Part shown: one piece after another, positions 1 to 11,219 of the stretch
Layout: each line of letters begins with the position of its first letter
Position numbering within the stretch: position 1 is the first letter of the stretch
Source of the DNA: Nephrocerus scutellatus
Taxonomy: Eukaryota > Arthropoda > Insecta > Diptera > Pipunculidae
DNA: 64,000 bases
Assembly: GCA_947095585.1 (NCBI GenBank)
Contig: OX352763.1
Span: 39,420,010 to 39,484,009 of the forward strand
Direction: 5' to 3'
Translations under genes and position numbers: made by a program
The notes under the pieces: model-generated
Told to the model about the DNA's origin: nothing
Database searches by the model: none
Seen by the model: the letters and a program-made list of their open reading frames with translations, nothing else

Positions 1-1115
1 AGCTTTTGCACCAGGATCAGACTTAATTTGGGTTTGCAGAAATTGCTCCAAATCACTCATACAAAATCCACGCAACTCACGTTGTGCCAACGTATCCCAT
101 AGATATTCATCTTCTGGACATAGTTTCATCAGATCATCGAGAATAATTTTTTGTAGATGAGCTGTAAAAACACAATACTTCTCTTCTTCACATTGGCTCA
201 GTAAGGAAAATAAAAAAGTAGGTTTGCTGATTTCTTTTCTGGCGGATTTAAAAACTGCATTAATATGCTCCATTCCGATAGACTGTTCAGAGGTGGTGCC
301 ATTGCGAAAAGTCTTTGAGGAATTCATATTGGCAGTGTCTTCAAGCAGAATCCCAAGGAATGTAGAGTATATGATTTCCGACTTAGGATGCCGACGACAT
401 GCTCGGAGAAAGATCTGTTTTACTTCAGCCATGTCCATTCCGTGTTCGTGATTCCAGGTTATCGAAGAGCACCAGACATGTGGACGATCACCATGGTGCT
501 GTAATACATTAAAAGCAATAATTTATAACTGGAGTTTAACATTTTTATGCTCTATAGGTTTATATGAAGTATATAATATATCTTTTGATTCAAGCTTTCC
601 ATTCTTAATCATCTACTTCATTATTCACTTTGCTTACCAATAAATATTTCTCATATATACCAGCGACTTCATGCGGCAACCATTTTTTGCAAAACTTTAT
701 GAATACGTCCCAAAATCGATATTCAAGTGGATAGTTTTGCGAACCCTCGCGGTACAAGCGAAACATTCTATTCAATATTAATGTCTTTAAGTTGTTAATC
801 AGTGTGGCTTCGTGCAGTTCTTCCGCTTTTGTTACTAACGTTAAGATATTTTTTTCGTATACTATATATTCCCCATAAACTGCAACGGATTTATTTTTGC
901 CGCTTAGTTTGTTTTCAAATTCTTCTCGTCTTTTAACGACATCTCTTTTAGACATTTGGCAATGAAAGTAAAATATACTTATTTTTAGTATGGAGAAACA
1001 AAAAGCCAAAAGTTACTAACCTCACATTATCATCATTCAATATTGTATACTTCCGAAGCATTTCATACTCCTCCGAAGTTGTTATTTCTTGTTGTACAGC
1101 TACATATTCTGCCAT
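1..1115 (-). CDS. UTP6: UTP6 copy A, 5' part (cut by window edge)
   Basis: This is the first part of a U3 snoRNA-associated protein 6 homologue, which acts in the nucleolar SSU processome during 18S rRNA maturation. Reading on the minus strand, exon 1 is 1115-1021, exon 2 is 944-638, and exon 3 starts at 498 and runs off the window at 1. The start is the ATG at 1115-1113, where the protein begins MAEYVAVQQE. Splice sites are inferred from frame continuity and GT..AG: exon 1 ends at GTGAG/GTTAGT, exon 2 ends at TTG/GTAAGC, and exon 3 follows TTACAG. The retained introns exclude a processed retrocopy. Residue 5 is V where copy B has G. Whether exons 4-5 exist to the left cannot be seen. Confidence 0.8.
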
Positions 1116-1938
1116 CGTGTCGGATTTCTTTAATACAATATATAGTTTACCAGAATTAAAATAAAATATTCCAATTAATGATGGTTTTTATACTAGCCTA
1201 GAGCAAAGAAAATCGACAATCAATAACCAAACGTTGTCATTCAATCAGTTTCAGCACTTAATCTAGGTTTGTTTGTTTTTAGAATAGTTACAAAAAAAAA
1301 GGCAAAGCATTGTCAGATCATTGTAACTCTATTAATGGTATTTCTAATCGATGTAACACACATAAGCTTAATTTTTAGCAAATATAAATTTTAGCATAGC
1401 CCAATTAAAGCCGTGATACAAAATCTGTTATTATTTATTTTTATTACTTATAAAGTGACAGTAGCAGTAGCAAGTAGCAAAAAGCCATTGAAACCAAAAT
1501 TTGGAACTACTAATGTCGTGTTTTTAAAAAAAAAAAATCTGGCGTTTTTTTTCAAAAAAAAAACCAATCTACGGCAGATCGGATGTCCCCTCTAACAGAT
1601 CTTGCTATTTTGGGATATTCCCCCTTCTTTGCATTAACGGCAACAACAACAACACATGCAACAAAAAAATGTAAACAAAAGATTCTCGGCACTCCAATGG
1701 TTCCATGGGGTAGCAATGGTTCCAACCAGTTGCAAAGCAATGCAGTAACAATTCACGACAGTCCTCATCTTTAGAGTAGCATGTATCTCTCGTACGCCAA
1801 GCTTTAAAGACCATAATCAGCTCATATCTAACAATTATATTAAGAAGAAGATTTTATGGTAAAATAGTTCATTATATAACATTTTTATAACACATTACAT
1901 TTTTTAAAAGGAAATACATAAATAGGAGAAATATTTTT
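1116..1938. other. Upstream flank of UTP6 A fused to 3' flank of UTP6 B
   Basis: No gene is seen here. 1116-1687 is the UTP6 upstream region with A and T homopolymer runs at 1526-1562. The join lies near 1687-1692. From there to 1938 the sequence is the region that normally follows the UTP6 stop codon. I see no canonical AATAAA on the minus strand just after the stop codon. Confidence 0.7.
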
Positions 1939-4162
1939 TTAGATTTTTCCACCTAAAAGAATTTCTTGTTCAATGAAACCAGCCACTAACTCTGCATTGA
2001 GAGTTTTATTAGCCCTTTGATATAAAACCGTCACCAGTTTTGGGTCTCCATTATTTTTTTCAAATTTTATGTAATCCATCCAAACTTCAATCGACGTTTG
2101 ACCAGAGTACTTAGCAGCGTTTTCGTGGCAGAGCCTCCAGCGTTCAATGTTTGGCTTCACCTAAATTAAACACAAAACCTAATAACCAATTTATACGAAA
2201 AAAAAACAACAAACATACATTATACGACTCTATCTGTGCCATTCTTTGATGAAGCTCTACGCAATACGGTGAACATTTAGTCATTTCATCGTACTGATTT
2301 CTAGTCGTTTCTATGTTCAAATTAACAACACACCAATCTAGATATTTAGCACGAAATATTCCAAATTCTGAAGATTCGTGAAGACAAGCCTCCTTAAAAA
2401 GACTTTGTAAAGTGTTAACCTTATCAGCATAACGTGTTTGATAGAAGTGAATAACAGTCGTCCAGAGTGGTATGGCCTGCGTGGGTGACAGCTTACGAAC
2501 AGCCAAACGGAATGTTTTATACAATTTTGGCTCACAATTTTCCGATATATATATCGAAAGCCACAACTCGTACAACTTTGGAGAATTATGTAATTCTGTT
2601 GCAATTGGAAGAATTTCTAGAGCCACGCGAAAGCTTGACTTATTCTTAAGAAATATTTTGATAAGGGCACAATAGTGATCTTCACTCATATTACGAGCTT
2701 TGTGACCCTCTTTAAATGCAGCTACCAGACATTTCATCTTGAGTTCCGGCAGTGTGGACATATCCTGATTTAGCTTTAACATCGTATCAATGTAGAAACT
2801 CATCATTTTAGAAGTTTTTAGCTGAAAAAAAGAGCGATATGATATTTATTAAATGCATCAAAATGAACTTTCTACTTTCACCTACCGTTCGTACAGCAAC
2901 AATATAAACCTTACTGCAAAGTTCTACCTGATCCTTAAATGTGCGCTTTTTCCTCCATCCACCCAAGTTGGGGTCTTTAACGCCTTCATGGTCATCATCT
3001 TTTTCTGTCTCTTCTGTCTCAACAATTTCAGGCGCATCGACGCTGTCAGCTTTTGCACCAGGATCAGACTTAATTTGGGTTTGCAGAAATTGCTCCAAAT
3101 CACTCATACAAAATCCACGCAACTCACGTTGTGCCAACGTATCCCATAGATATTCATCTTCTGGACATAGTTTCATCAGATCATCGAGAATAATTTTTTG
3201 TAGATGAGCTGTAAAAACACAATACTTCTCTTCTTCACATTGGCTCAGTAAGGAAAATAAAAAAGTAGGTTTGCTGATTTCTTTTCTGGCGGATTTAAAA
3301 ACTGCATTAATATGCTCCATTCCGATAGACTGTTCAGAGGTGGTGCCATTGCGAAAAGTCTTTGAGGAATTCATATTGGCAGTGTCTTCAAGCAGAATCC
3401 CAAGGAATGTAGAGTATATGATTTCCGACTTAGGATGCCGACGACATGCTCGGAGAAAGATCTGTTTTACTTCAGCCATGTCCATTCCGTGTTCGTGATT
3501 CCAGGTTATCGAAGAGCACCAGACATGTGGACGATCACCATGGTGCTGTAATACATTAAAAGCAATAATTTATAACTGGAGTTTAACATTTTTATGCTCT
3601 ATAGGTTTATATGAAGTATATAATATATCTTTTGATTCAAGCTTTCCATTCTTAATCATCTACTTCATTATTCACTTTGCTTACCAATAAATATTTCTCA
3701 TATATACCAGCGACTTCATGCGGCAACCATTTTTTGCAAAACTTTATGAATACGTCCCAAAATCGATATTCAAGTGGATAGTTTTGCGAACCCTCGCGGT
3801 ACAAGCGAAACATTCTATTCAATATTAATGTCTTTAAGTTGTTAATCAGTGTGGCTTCGTGCAGTTCTTCCGCTTTTGTTACTAACGTTAAGATATTTTT
3901 TTCGTATACTATATATTCCCCATAAACTGCAACGGATTTATTTTTGCCGCTTAGTTTGTTTTCAAATTCTTCTCGTCTTTTAACGACATCTCTTTTAGAC
4001 ATTTGGCAATGAAAGTAAAATATACTTATTTTTAGTATGGAGAAACAAAAAGCCAAAAGTTACTAACCTCACATTATCATCATTCAATATTGTATACTTC
4101 CGAAGCATTTCATACTCCTCCGAAGTTGTTATTTCTTGTTGTACAGCTCCATATTCTGCCAT
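1939..4162 (-). CDS. UTP6: UTP6 copy B, U3 snoRNA-associated protein 6 (HAT repeats)
   Basis: This is a complete five-exon gene: exons 4162-4068, 3991-3685, 3545-2886, 2821-2219 and 2160-1939. Exon lengths of 95, 307, 660, 603 and 222 nt keep the frame and give 628 residues, close to the roughly 600 of animal UTP6. Recognisable parts are the N-terminal segment with FCKKW, a HAT-type helix around IFLRACRRHP, the VKT-like turn at the exon 3/4 join, the KYLDW block, and the C-terminal VWMDYIKFE block. The family organises the U3 snoRNP/SSU processome in the nucleolus; that role is family knowledge. An acidic, low-complexity linker near DDDHEGVKDPN precedes intron 3. The gene differs from copy A at residue 5 (G for V). 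No frameshift or stop is seen in any exon. Splice sites are predicted, not tested. Confidence 0.87.
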
Positions 4163-5282
4163 CGTGTCGGATTTCTTTAATACAATATATAGTTTACCAG
4201 AATTAAAATAAAATATTCCAATTAATGATGGTTTTTATACTAGCCTAGAGCAAAGAAAATCGACAATCAATAACCAAACGTTGTCATTCAATCAGTTTCA
4301 GCACTTAATCTAGGTTTGTTTGTTTTTAGAATAGTTACAAAAAAAAAGGCAAAGCATTGTCAGATCATTGTAACTCTATTAATGGTATTTCTAATCGATG
4401 TAACACACATAAGCTTAATTTTTAGCAAATATAAATTTTAGCATAGCCCAATTAAAGCCGTGATACAAAATCTGTTATTATTTATTTTTATTACTTATAA
4501 AGTGACAGTAGCAGTAGCAAGTAGCAAAAAGCCATTGAAACCAAAATTTGGAACTACTAATGTCGTGTTTTTAAAAAAAAAAAATCTGGCGTTTTTTTTA
4601 AAAAAAAAAACCAATCTACGGCAGATCGGATGTCCCCTCTAACAGATCTTGCTATTTTGGGATATTCCCCCTTCTTTGCATTAACGGCAACAACAACAAC
4701 ACATGCAACAAAAAAATGTAAACAAAAGATTCTCGGCTTTCATGTTCTTTTTTTCAAAAAAAAATCTGAGCTCGAGCGCAGATTTCTAAAACAAAACAAA
4801 ATACGACAAAAAAACTCTGCGGATTGTAGCAACAGTTTAAAAAACCCATTAATGGAACTCATGACGTTTATTCATTAAAATTTCTGGCGCAGATTGATTG
4901 ACGATAGATCGAAATTCGCATCTATCAGATCTTAATGTCTTGTGAGATTTACCCCAATTTTCACTAAACACAACAACAACACACCTTTCGGGTTCGATTT
5001 CGGAGACTAACCCCTTTATTTACTAACTTGTGTTCTTTAAGTGAAAACTTCTTTTAGCGCGGTACGCATATTTTTAGATGAGATAAAATCTCTGGACTCG
5101 CGACACCGTTACGAGACGCAGCTATAGTGTGTGCATATATGCACAGCAGGGTCTGTAGTTAATACACAAACCAACTAACTCACGCAAATAAAAAATAAGA
5201 AACATGGTAGTAAGGACACAATCCAGTTTACACATGAAATCAAAAACAATAGTAGATGGTAGGACATAGTTATTTGTAGTTA
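4163..5282. other. Upstream flank of UTP6 B, noncoding
   Basis: No credible gene is seen. Two diverged direct repeats of about 90 bp lie near 4620-4710 and 4905-4993. Both contain AGATCTT and end in an ACAACAACAAC run. A/T homopolymers cluster at 4570-4610 and 4748-4770. The block recurs upstream of copies C, D and E. Confidence 0.6.
4232..4239 (-). promoter_or_regulatory. Candidate TATA box of UTP6
   Basis: TATAAAAA on the minus strand lies about 70 bp upstream of the UTP6 ATG. It is kept at the matching place in the other copies: 1185-1192, 18870-18877, 41036-41043 and 53315-53322. The position would fit a short 5' leader. Conservation here mainly reflects recent duplication, so it is weak evidence for function. 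Confidence 0.4.
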
Positions 5283-6030
5283 ACGCACAAATCAACTCGA
5301 TTGAAGCATTTCCCGTAAAAAATTACCCTTGCTTTTTGTGTACATGCGTCAGTTTTTGCTTTTGAAATCTTATTTTACAAACAACTTGAGAGCGCGTATT
5401 CGAGCACAATTGACTCGGTAAAATACCAAAATATTCAATATTCAAGCATTGCATTTTCACTTCTGTCGGCACTTCCGGAGTGCACTCCCGTTGTTTTTTA
5501 TAATGTACACGCGCTAAAGGGGTTTGCACCCTTATAATGCTTAGCACAGCGTGGGCGTTAGAAAATTAGGAAGAGGAAAAGATGAGATGTCTATGCACGC
5601 GTGTCTTAAACGACTGCAGATCATAAAAATGCGGAAACACAGAATCAGGCAAATCATTCCATATAACTATCGTGCGTCTACAAAAGGAATCTCTGAATTG
5701 GTTAGTACGTCCGAAGATAGGCTTAATGGAAGACCCGTGAGCTCTAGTTGAGGCACGAGTATTACGGATGGATTGGAGAATAGGCGGGATGGATCTGGAT
5801 ATTTCTTTTGAACACCGCTTGTAGAAAAAGCGATAAAACAGTGACAGGCAGAAAACATTGCTACGATGTTCAAGCGATTCAATTGTTTTCGCGATATGAA
5901 CGTCACCAATAAGCTTTATCGCGCGGTTCTGAACTCTGTCTAGTAGATGCAATATGGTCTTGGGGGCACCTGCCCAGACATAACAATTGTATTCGAGTTT
6001 AGGGCGAATGTATATAAAATTTGAAGAAAA
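5283..6030 (-). mobile_element. Jockey-like LINE remnant, RT C-terminal end (copy B)
   Basis: The minus-strand frame 6024-5566 encodes the extreme C-terminal part of a non-LTR retrotransposon ORF2. It has the typical LEYNCYVWAGAP start, the DRVQNRAIKLIGD block, a serine/arginine-rich middle, and a final WNDLPDSVF segment. The upstream RT catalytic core is missing, and the element is cut near 6024-6030 where ~120-bp repeats begin. The AT-rich sequence down to about 5283 is probably its 3' UTR. The frame is open but incomplete, so it is not functional alone. Confidence 0.75.
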
Positions 6031-6345
6031 TCCCGGGCCCGGGGTCACTAAATTTTTTACAAAAAGTGTTGTCTATCGAAGATACACATGTGTATAAAAT
6101 TTGAAGAAAATCGAGTAAAATTTTGTAAAATATTTGTAGGGGAGCCCCCCAACCCCGTGGCCCGAGGGGCCTCAGATTTTAATAGAAAGTGTTGTCTCCG
6201 GAAATACACATGTGTGCAAAACTTCAATAAAATCGGGCGTTGGGAAGTGGGTTAAAAATTGATCGCAAGATTCCACGACAGACGTCCGACTGCCGACCGA
6301 CATCCGTGCCACGGGAAAGTGAAGTTAATATAGAGAATTTAAGAA
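6031..6345. repeat. ~120-bp interspersed monomers with a GTTAATATAGAGAATTTAA end
   Basis: About two diverged monomers are present. Shared marks are ACAAAAAGTGTTGTC, a TACACATGTGT block, TTGAAGAAAATCG, and a GC-rich GGGAGCCCC block. The stretch ends in the element terminus GTTAATATAGAGAATTTAA at about 6325-6343. The same family recurs throughout the window in both orientations. Confidence 0.7.
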
Positions 6346-6392
6346 AAGGAAAAGCAGAAGGCATGTCCTTTGCAATAATAATTCTCACTCAC

Positions 6393-6490
6393 CTGTAAAT
6401 CCTGCGCAGCAGCCGATAAAATTCCTCCAAGTCTCCAATGCAGTATGCTGATAAGCTGCATCAGGTATTTCCCTGTTGACCCACTTTATT
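6393..6490 (-). other. Exon-like fragment of unknown gene (copy B)
   Basis: 98 nt on the minus strand lie between a CTGCCCCAG acceptor-like site and a strong GTGAGT donor-like site. One frame is fully open and reads NREIPDAAYQHTALETWRN in its middle, followed by a Cys-Cys pair. The piece is surrounded by mobile elements, so it may be an orphan or captured exon. I do not recognise the protein. Chance openness over 98 nt is possible. Confidence 0.35.
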
Positions 6491-6621
6491 CTGGGGCAGG
6501 GGTGGATCTTTTACCTGGCCTTATATTCAATAAGCACATAATACACAAACACATTGTTGAAAAAATTAACAATTAAAACTGAAACAAACGAAAATTTCTA
6601 AATAAAAACAAATAAAAAAAA

Positions 6622-7495
6622 GCCATAAAAATTAAAATTTTTCTTGTAATATCTCTAATCGGGGATACACACACACACACACTGCGTGCTCGTTTTGTGG
6701 CAAAATCATCTACGAAGTGACGCAGCGACAGCGAACAGCGCTGCTCACAAAGCACAGAGCTCATACTTTGTAAAATATTTATATGGGAGCCCCCGACCCC
6801 GCGGCCCGAGGGGCCTCAAATTTTAATAGAAAGTGTTGTCATGGGAGATATACATGTGTGCCAAATTTCAATAAAATCGGGCTGTAGGAAGTGGGTTAAA
6901 AATTGATCACAAGATTTGGCCAGCCAGCCAGCCAGCCACGGGCAAGTGAAGTTAATATAGAGAATTAAGAAAACCCATAAAAATTAAAATTTTTCTTGTA
7001 ATTTCTCTAATCGGGGATATACACACACACACACACACTGCGTGCTCGTTTTGTGGCAAAATCATCCACCAAGTGACGCAGCGACAGCAAACAGCGCTGC
7101 TCACAAAGCACAGAGCTCAGACTTTGCCGTGATCTGATGCGATATAGCGATATTTAAAAATTGTATATGGGGGTCCCCAGGGGGCCGATCACTCCAAATT
7201 TTTACAAAAAGTGTTTTCCATCGAAGACACACATGTGTACAAAATTTGAAGAAAATCGAGTAAAATTTTGTAAAATATTTGTATGGGAGCCCCCCGACCC
7301 CGAGGTCCAAGGGTCCTCAAATTTTAATAGAAAGTATTGTCACCGGAAATACACATGTGTGCATGTGGGCCTTGGGAAGTGGGTTAAAAATTGATCGCAA
7401 GATTCCATGATTCCATGACACACAAATCCACAAATCCACAAACAAACCCACAAACAATCGGGCAAGTGAAGTTAATATAGAGAATTTAAAAAACA
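6622..7495. mobile_element. Two adjacent short elements with subterminal inverted repeats
   Basis: Copies at about 6622-6974 and 6975-7495 each start with CATAAAAATTAAAATTTTTC and TCTCTAATCGGGGATA. Each then has a (CA)n tract, a CTGCGTGCTCGTTTTGTGGC block, one or more ~120-bp monomers, and an end at GTTAATATAGAGAATT. The inward-facing TCTCTAAT and TAGAGAATT motifs are subterminal inverted repeats. This layout of subterminal repeats, microsatellite and central tandem repeats recalls HINE/DINE-1 non-autonomous Helitron relatives. The assignment is inference. No protein is encoded. Confidence 0.55.
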
Positions 7496-7619
7496 CAAAA
7501 GTCAGCACATACGATCTGACAACAAAACCAATTATTGACAAATATCTGCTAGTCAATATGTTGACATAAATCAGCTGTTCAGAATTGATTGGAATATTCG
7601 GAATGGCAAAGGTTGTAGA

Positions 7620-8811
7620 AGCATCATCATCATCATATTTGGCTCTACAACCGGGGTCCGGTCCTGGCCTCCCGCAAAAAGTCTCTCCACCGGTCCCGAT
7701 TTCGAGCCGATGTCATCCAGTTTGGCATCCCTAAACTCTGGGCGTCCTGGTCTACGCCATCCTTCCAGCGTAGGCTTTGCCGGCCTCGCTTTCGTGTTCC
7801 ATAAGTCCTACCGCAAAGGACTTTCCGAGCAGGATCCTCTTCGCTCATGCGAGCTAGGTGTCCTGCCCACCGGAGCCTACCGAGCTTAATTTTCTTCACG
7901 ATGAAGACATCGCGGTAACGCTCGTAGATCTCATCATTATAGAGTCTCCGGAATCGTCCTTGCTCACATACGGGGCCAACAATTCTCCGTAAGAATTTTC
8001 TCTCGAACGCGGCTAAGAGGTCAGAATGCTTTTTGCTAAGCACCCAAGTCTCGGATCCATATGTGAGTACTGGTATGACCATTGTCTTATATATCAGCAG
8101 TTTGGATGTTATGGTTAAGCTCCTGGATTTGAAGAGTCTTGACAGGCTATAGTAGGCCTTGTTGGCTTTAAGGAACCATGCGCGTATTTCTGGTTCCATG
8201 CTGTTATCGGCTGCTATAGTTGACCCGAGATAGTTAAAGGATTGCACTACTTCAAATTCGCGCTCCACTATCTGAATTGAGGGACCAATGTTGGATCTTC
8301 TACTCGCAGACGTGGCCACCATGTACTTTGTTTTGCTCTCATTTATGTGCAGCCCTAGATTTCGTGCCGCCTGCTCTATCCGGATGAAAGCTTCCTGTAC
8401 AGATCTTTGGTTTCTACCAACGATTTCAATATCGTCTGCGTAAGCCAGTATCTGAATGGACTTATAGAGGATTGTTCCTCTCGCCGTTAGGTCAGAGTCT
8501 CGGATCACTTTCTCCAACGCCAAGTTGAAGAGGACGCAGGACAGTCCATCCCCTTGTCGGAGCCCGTTATAGATGTTGAATGGGCTTGATAGTGATCCGG
8601 ATATTTTTACTTGGCTTATAACATTGGTCATGGTCAACCTACATAGTCGTGTCAGTTTATTTGGGATGCCGAATTCTCTCATGGCTTTATAAAGTTCTAC
8701 TCTGGCTATGCTATCATAGGCGGCTTTAAAGTCTATAAAAAGATGGTGTAGTGAGTTTTGAAACTCTAGACATTTTTCCATCACCTGCCTTAGGGTGTAG
8801 AAGCATAGGGA
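7620..8811 (-). mobile_element. 5'-truncated LINE with reverse transcriptase (copy B)
   Basis: The open minus-strand frame 8784-7645 (379 codons) covers the later RT motifs and C-terminus of a non-LTR retrotransposon. FIDFKAAYDSI, GLRQGDGLSC and the AYADDIEIVG catalytic block are visible, followed by LNYLGS-type and RRLRWAGHLAR-type C-terminal segments. Endonuclease and early RT motifs are missing, and recognisable coding stops near 8811. The 3' end carries a short (ATG)n run at about 7622-7636, usual for some insect LINE families. Since the RQGD and YADD motifs are intact, this copy is better preserved than copy C, but it is still 5'-truncated and presumably dead. Confidence 0.85.
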
Positions 8812-9853
8812 TTTTAAATAATTATCTGACTGGAAATTGGTTTGAGTGTTTGATGTTTGTATATTAATACTTGTTTAAGTGTTGTATGATCGTTATTTAT
8901 GTGTAATATTTATTAGTAATTGTGATTTTTATTTTTTAAAAAAAGGACAGAAATACGACATGGCTTACGCGCTATTTACGGACAAAACAAGGAGAATACA
9001 AAGGACAGAATAAGACTTGAAACATAAATAAATTCGAGAAAGTTCGATGACGAAAACAACGGGTCGTGGTAGCCGGTCGAATGGTGGATGATTTACGGCT
9101 AGCCGAGATAAGAATAGCATTTAGAAGAGGCAGTTGGAAATTTACCATCAGCAGAGAGAGTCGTAGACGAACAGCTAGTAGTGTAAAGTCGCTTCCTTTT
9201 TGAAAGTAAAAGAAAAAATTTTTAAGCAAAGACCACCAAAGAAGAAAAAAGATTTAAAAAAAGTTTAATAGTGAATTTAAATTACACCGCAAAATTTAAA
9301 AAAGTGCGAGTACGCATAAATTCAACTATCAGTTAGTGAATTTACATTACACAGCAAAATTTAAAAAAAAGTGCGAGTACGCAAAAATTCAACCATCAGT
9401 TTTTAAATTACATAGTAAAAAACCGGAAATAGTGCAAATGCGCTAAACGCCATTTTCTTGCGTAATTCGAAGTGTTTCGAGATTTTAAAACTGTTCATAA
9501 TTGGATACTCCAATTTTTTTTTTCAAAAATAAAGTGAAAATAGCGCTAACGCGCCATCGCCATATTTTCGAAATTTTAAAATTTTTTCATAAATGGATAC
9601 TCCATTTTCTTTTGAGAAAAGGTGCAAATAGTGCAAACGCGCCAAACGCCATATTTTTTTGCATTGCAAAGATTGAATCGCCCAGTTTCTATCCTAAACA
9701 AAAAAAAGGGGAGGAAACAAATAGTTGAAAACTACATTAACAACCATTCGTGTAGTTAACATTAAAGTCAGAACAACAACAATCAGTGTACTCAACCAAC
9801 CACTCAACCAATCCAAAGCGTCGGAGCTTTCTCAGCTTACCCAAGACACAAGC
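8812..9853. other. Noncoding DNA with leader-like direct repeats
   Basis: 8812-8935 is shared with copy C; from about 8936 the two diverge at an A/T run. From 9260 to 9420 a ~70-bp unit containing AAATT-ACA-GCAAAATTTAAAAAA and GTGCGAGTACGC is repeated twice. From 9430 to 9660 a ~110-bp unit with ACGCGCCA and GGATACTCCA recurs. It could be an LTR-element leader. No protein is supported. Confidence 0.45.
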
Positions 9854-11219
9854 CACATGATCATAGAATCCGAGGGAATTATTTCTTAAATGGAACTTTA
9901 ATAATCAGGAAGAAAAAGACAGAGGACTGCTTCCCAAACCGTGCGACTGAGTTCTTTTTATTTATGATGTTGAAATTTGAGTTTTAATTTTTTTTTATTT
10001 GTGATTGAGTTTTTTTTATTGAGTTTTAATTTTATTCACTTTTGCGAAAATATCGAGTTTTTTTTTCTAATTTAAAGTTGAGTTCCTCTACTTCTGAGTT
10101 TCTTGATTGATTTTATTCTAAATTGAGTTTTTTTTTTACCTTTTTGAGTTTTCTTTGATTTAGTTAGTTTAAAATCGAGTTTTTTTGTTTTTGTTTTTAA
10201 TTAACTCACATTTAAACAATAGTATAAACTGCACTCAGTAGCTAATAATAATAAATCATTAACCAAATTCTGATACAGGATATCGGCCGGCAAGATATCT
10301 TTGAGTTCAACCAAGTATGTGTCATTTTTTTTTCATTTCCTATGCTACTAATGGCAGTATTTAACAAGTTTTACTTTTAAAGTTTAAATTTTTGGAAAAG
10401 AAACAAGTTTCCATTTATAAATATTTATTTCTTTTGTATATATTTCATTTTCATTATATATCTTTTACATTTCAATTGAATTTTTATTTTGGATATATTT
10501 ATAACTTTTGTTGAGAAACATATATACATTATATTTCAATTTTTAATTTTCCCTACTTTATTCTAATTTGAAGTCTTTTTAAATAAAAGTATTTACAAAT
10601 TGAAAATATATGTAAATACGTGACTTTTTATTGCCGTTGCCCATTGGGTGGGAGGCATAATTCCTTTTTTTATTGATCCTCACCATGAGTGAGTAGATCA
10701 AGTTGTCTGTAGGTGTGTGGCTGGGATTGGTTATCCCACGGTGATTTGTCTCTTTTCGCGCTTTTCAGATGACGACGTGACGGACCATGGACGATCGAAC
10801 GAAGTCGACCTTTCCTTCATGATTTTATGAGGCCTCGGTGCTGGTGCAATCAAGACATTCCTTTTAGATTTAATTAGCTATTAAGTGAAAAAGAAAATTT
10901 CCTAAAAGAAATCAAATTTTCTTTTGTTAATTTTAAAGTAATTTTAATGTAGAATAATATAGTTGTAAGTTTAGAATATAAAAGCAAAGGAAAGACCTGG
11001 CTGCACCGGGACTGAGGGACGGTATCTCTTATTCCCTCCTTTATCCAGCCCCTTTTTTTTATTTCCCCCTTTTTGTTACATTTTTTTGAAGTGAAACTAC
11101 TTTAGCGACGGTAAGGAGAAAATTTAGTAGAGTATAAAAATAAAATTGTGCTACGTATTTGTGTTCGGATTTTGTGTTCCCTTTTTGTGTAACGTTTTTG
11201 TGTCGCATAATTGAATTAT
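9854..11219. repeat. Spacer unit 1, noncoding part
   Basis: This is the start of a ~3,346-bp unit that is repeated from 13200. It contains a cluster of GAGTTTTTT motifs at 9945-10190, AT-rich DNA to about 10620, then a more mixed stretch at 10620-11060. No gene is recognised. Part of it (from about 10952) recurs at 43943-44213. Confidence 0.7.

Larger units (their letters stand above)
1..4734. repeat. 3,047-bp head-to-tail tandem duplication
   Basis: Positions 1-1687 match 3048-4734 almost base for base, at a constant offset of 3,047. The unit holds one UTP6 gene with about 250 bp of 3' flank and about 570 bp of upstream sequence. The first unit ends near 1687 and is joined directly to the 3' flank of copy B, which matches the copy C flank from about 16333. 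The spacer and minisatellite found before copies C, D and E are absent from this join. Confidence 0.9.

Noticed and set aside
224..451. 75-codon plus-strand frame recurring at 3271, 17910 and 52354
   Set aside because: It is the antisense of UTP6 exon 3 and is copied with the gene.
1413..1595. 60-codon plus-strand frame upstream of UTP6, in all copies
   Set aside because: It crosses A/T homopolymers that change length between copies, which alters the protein. No conserved content.
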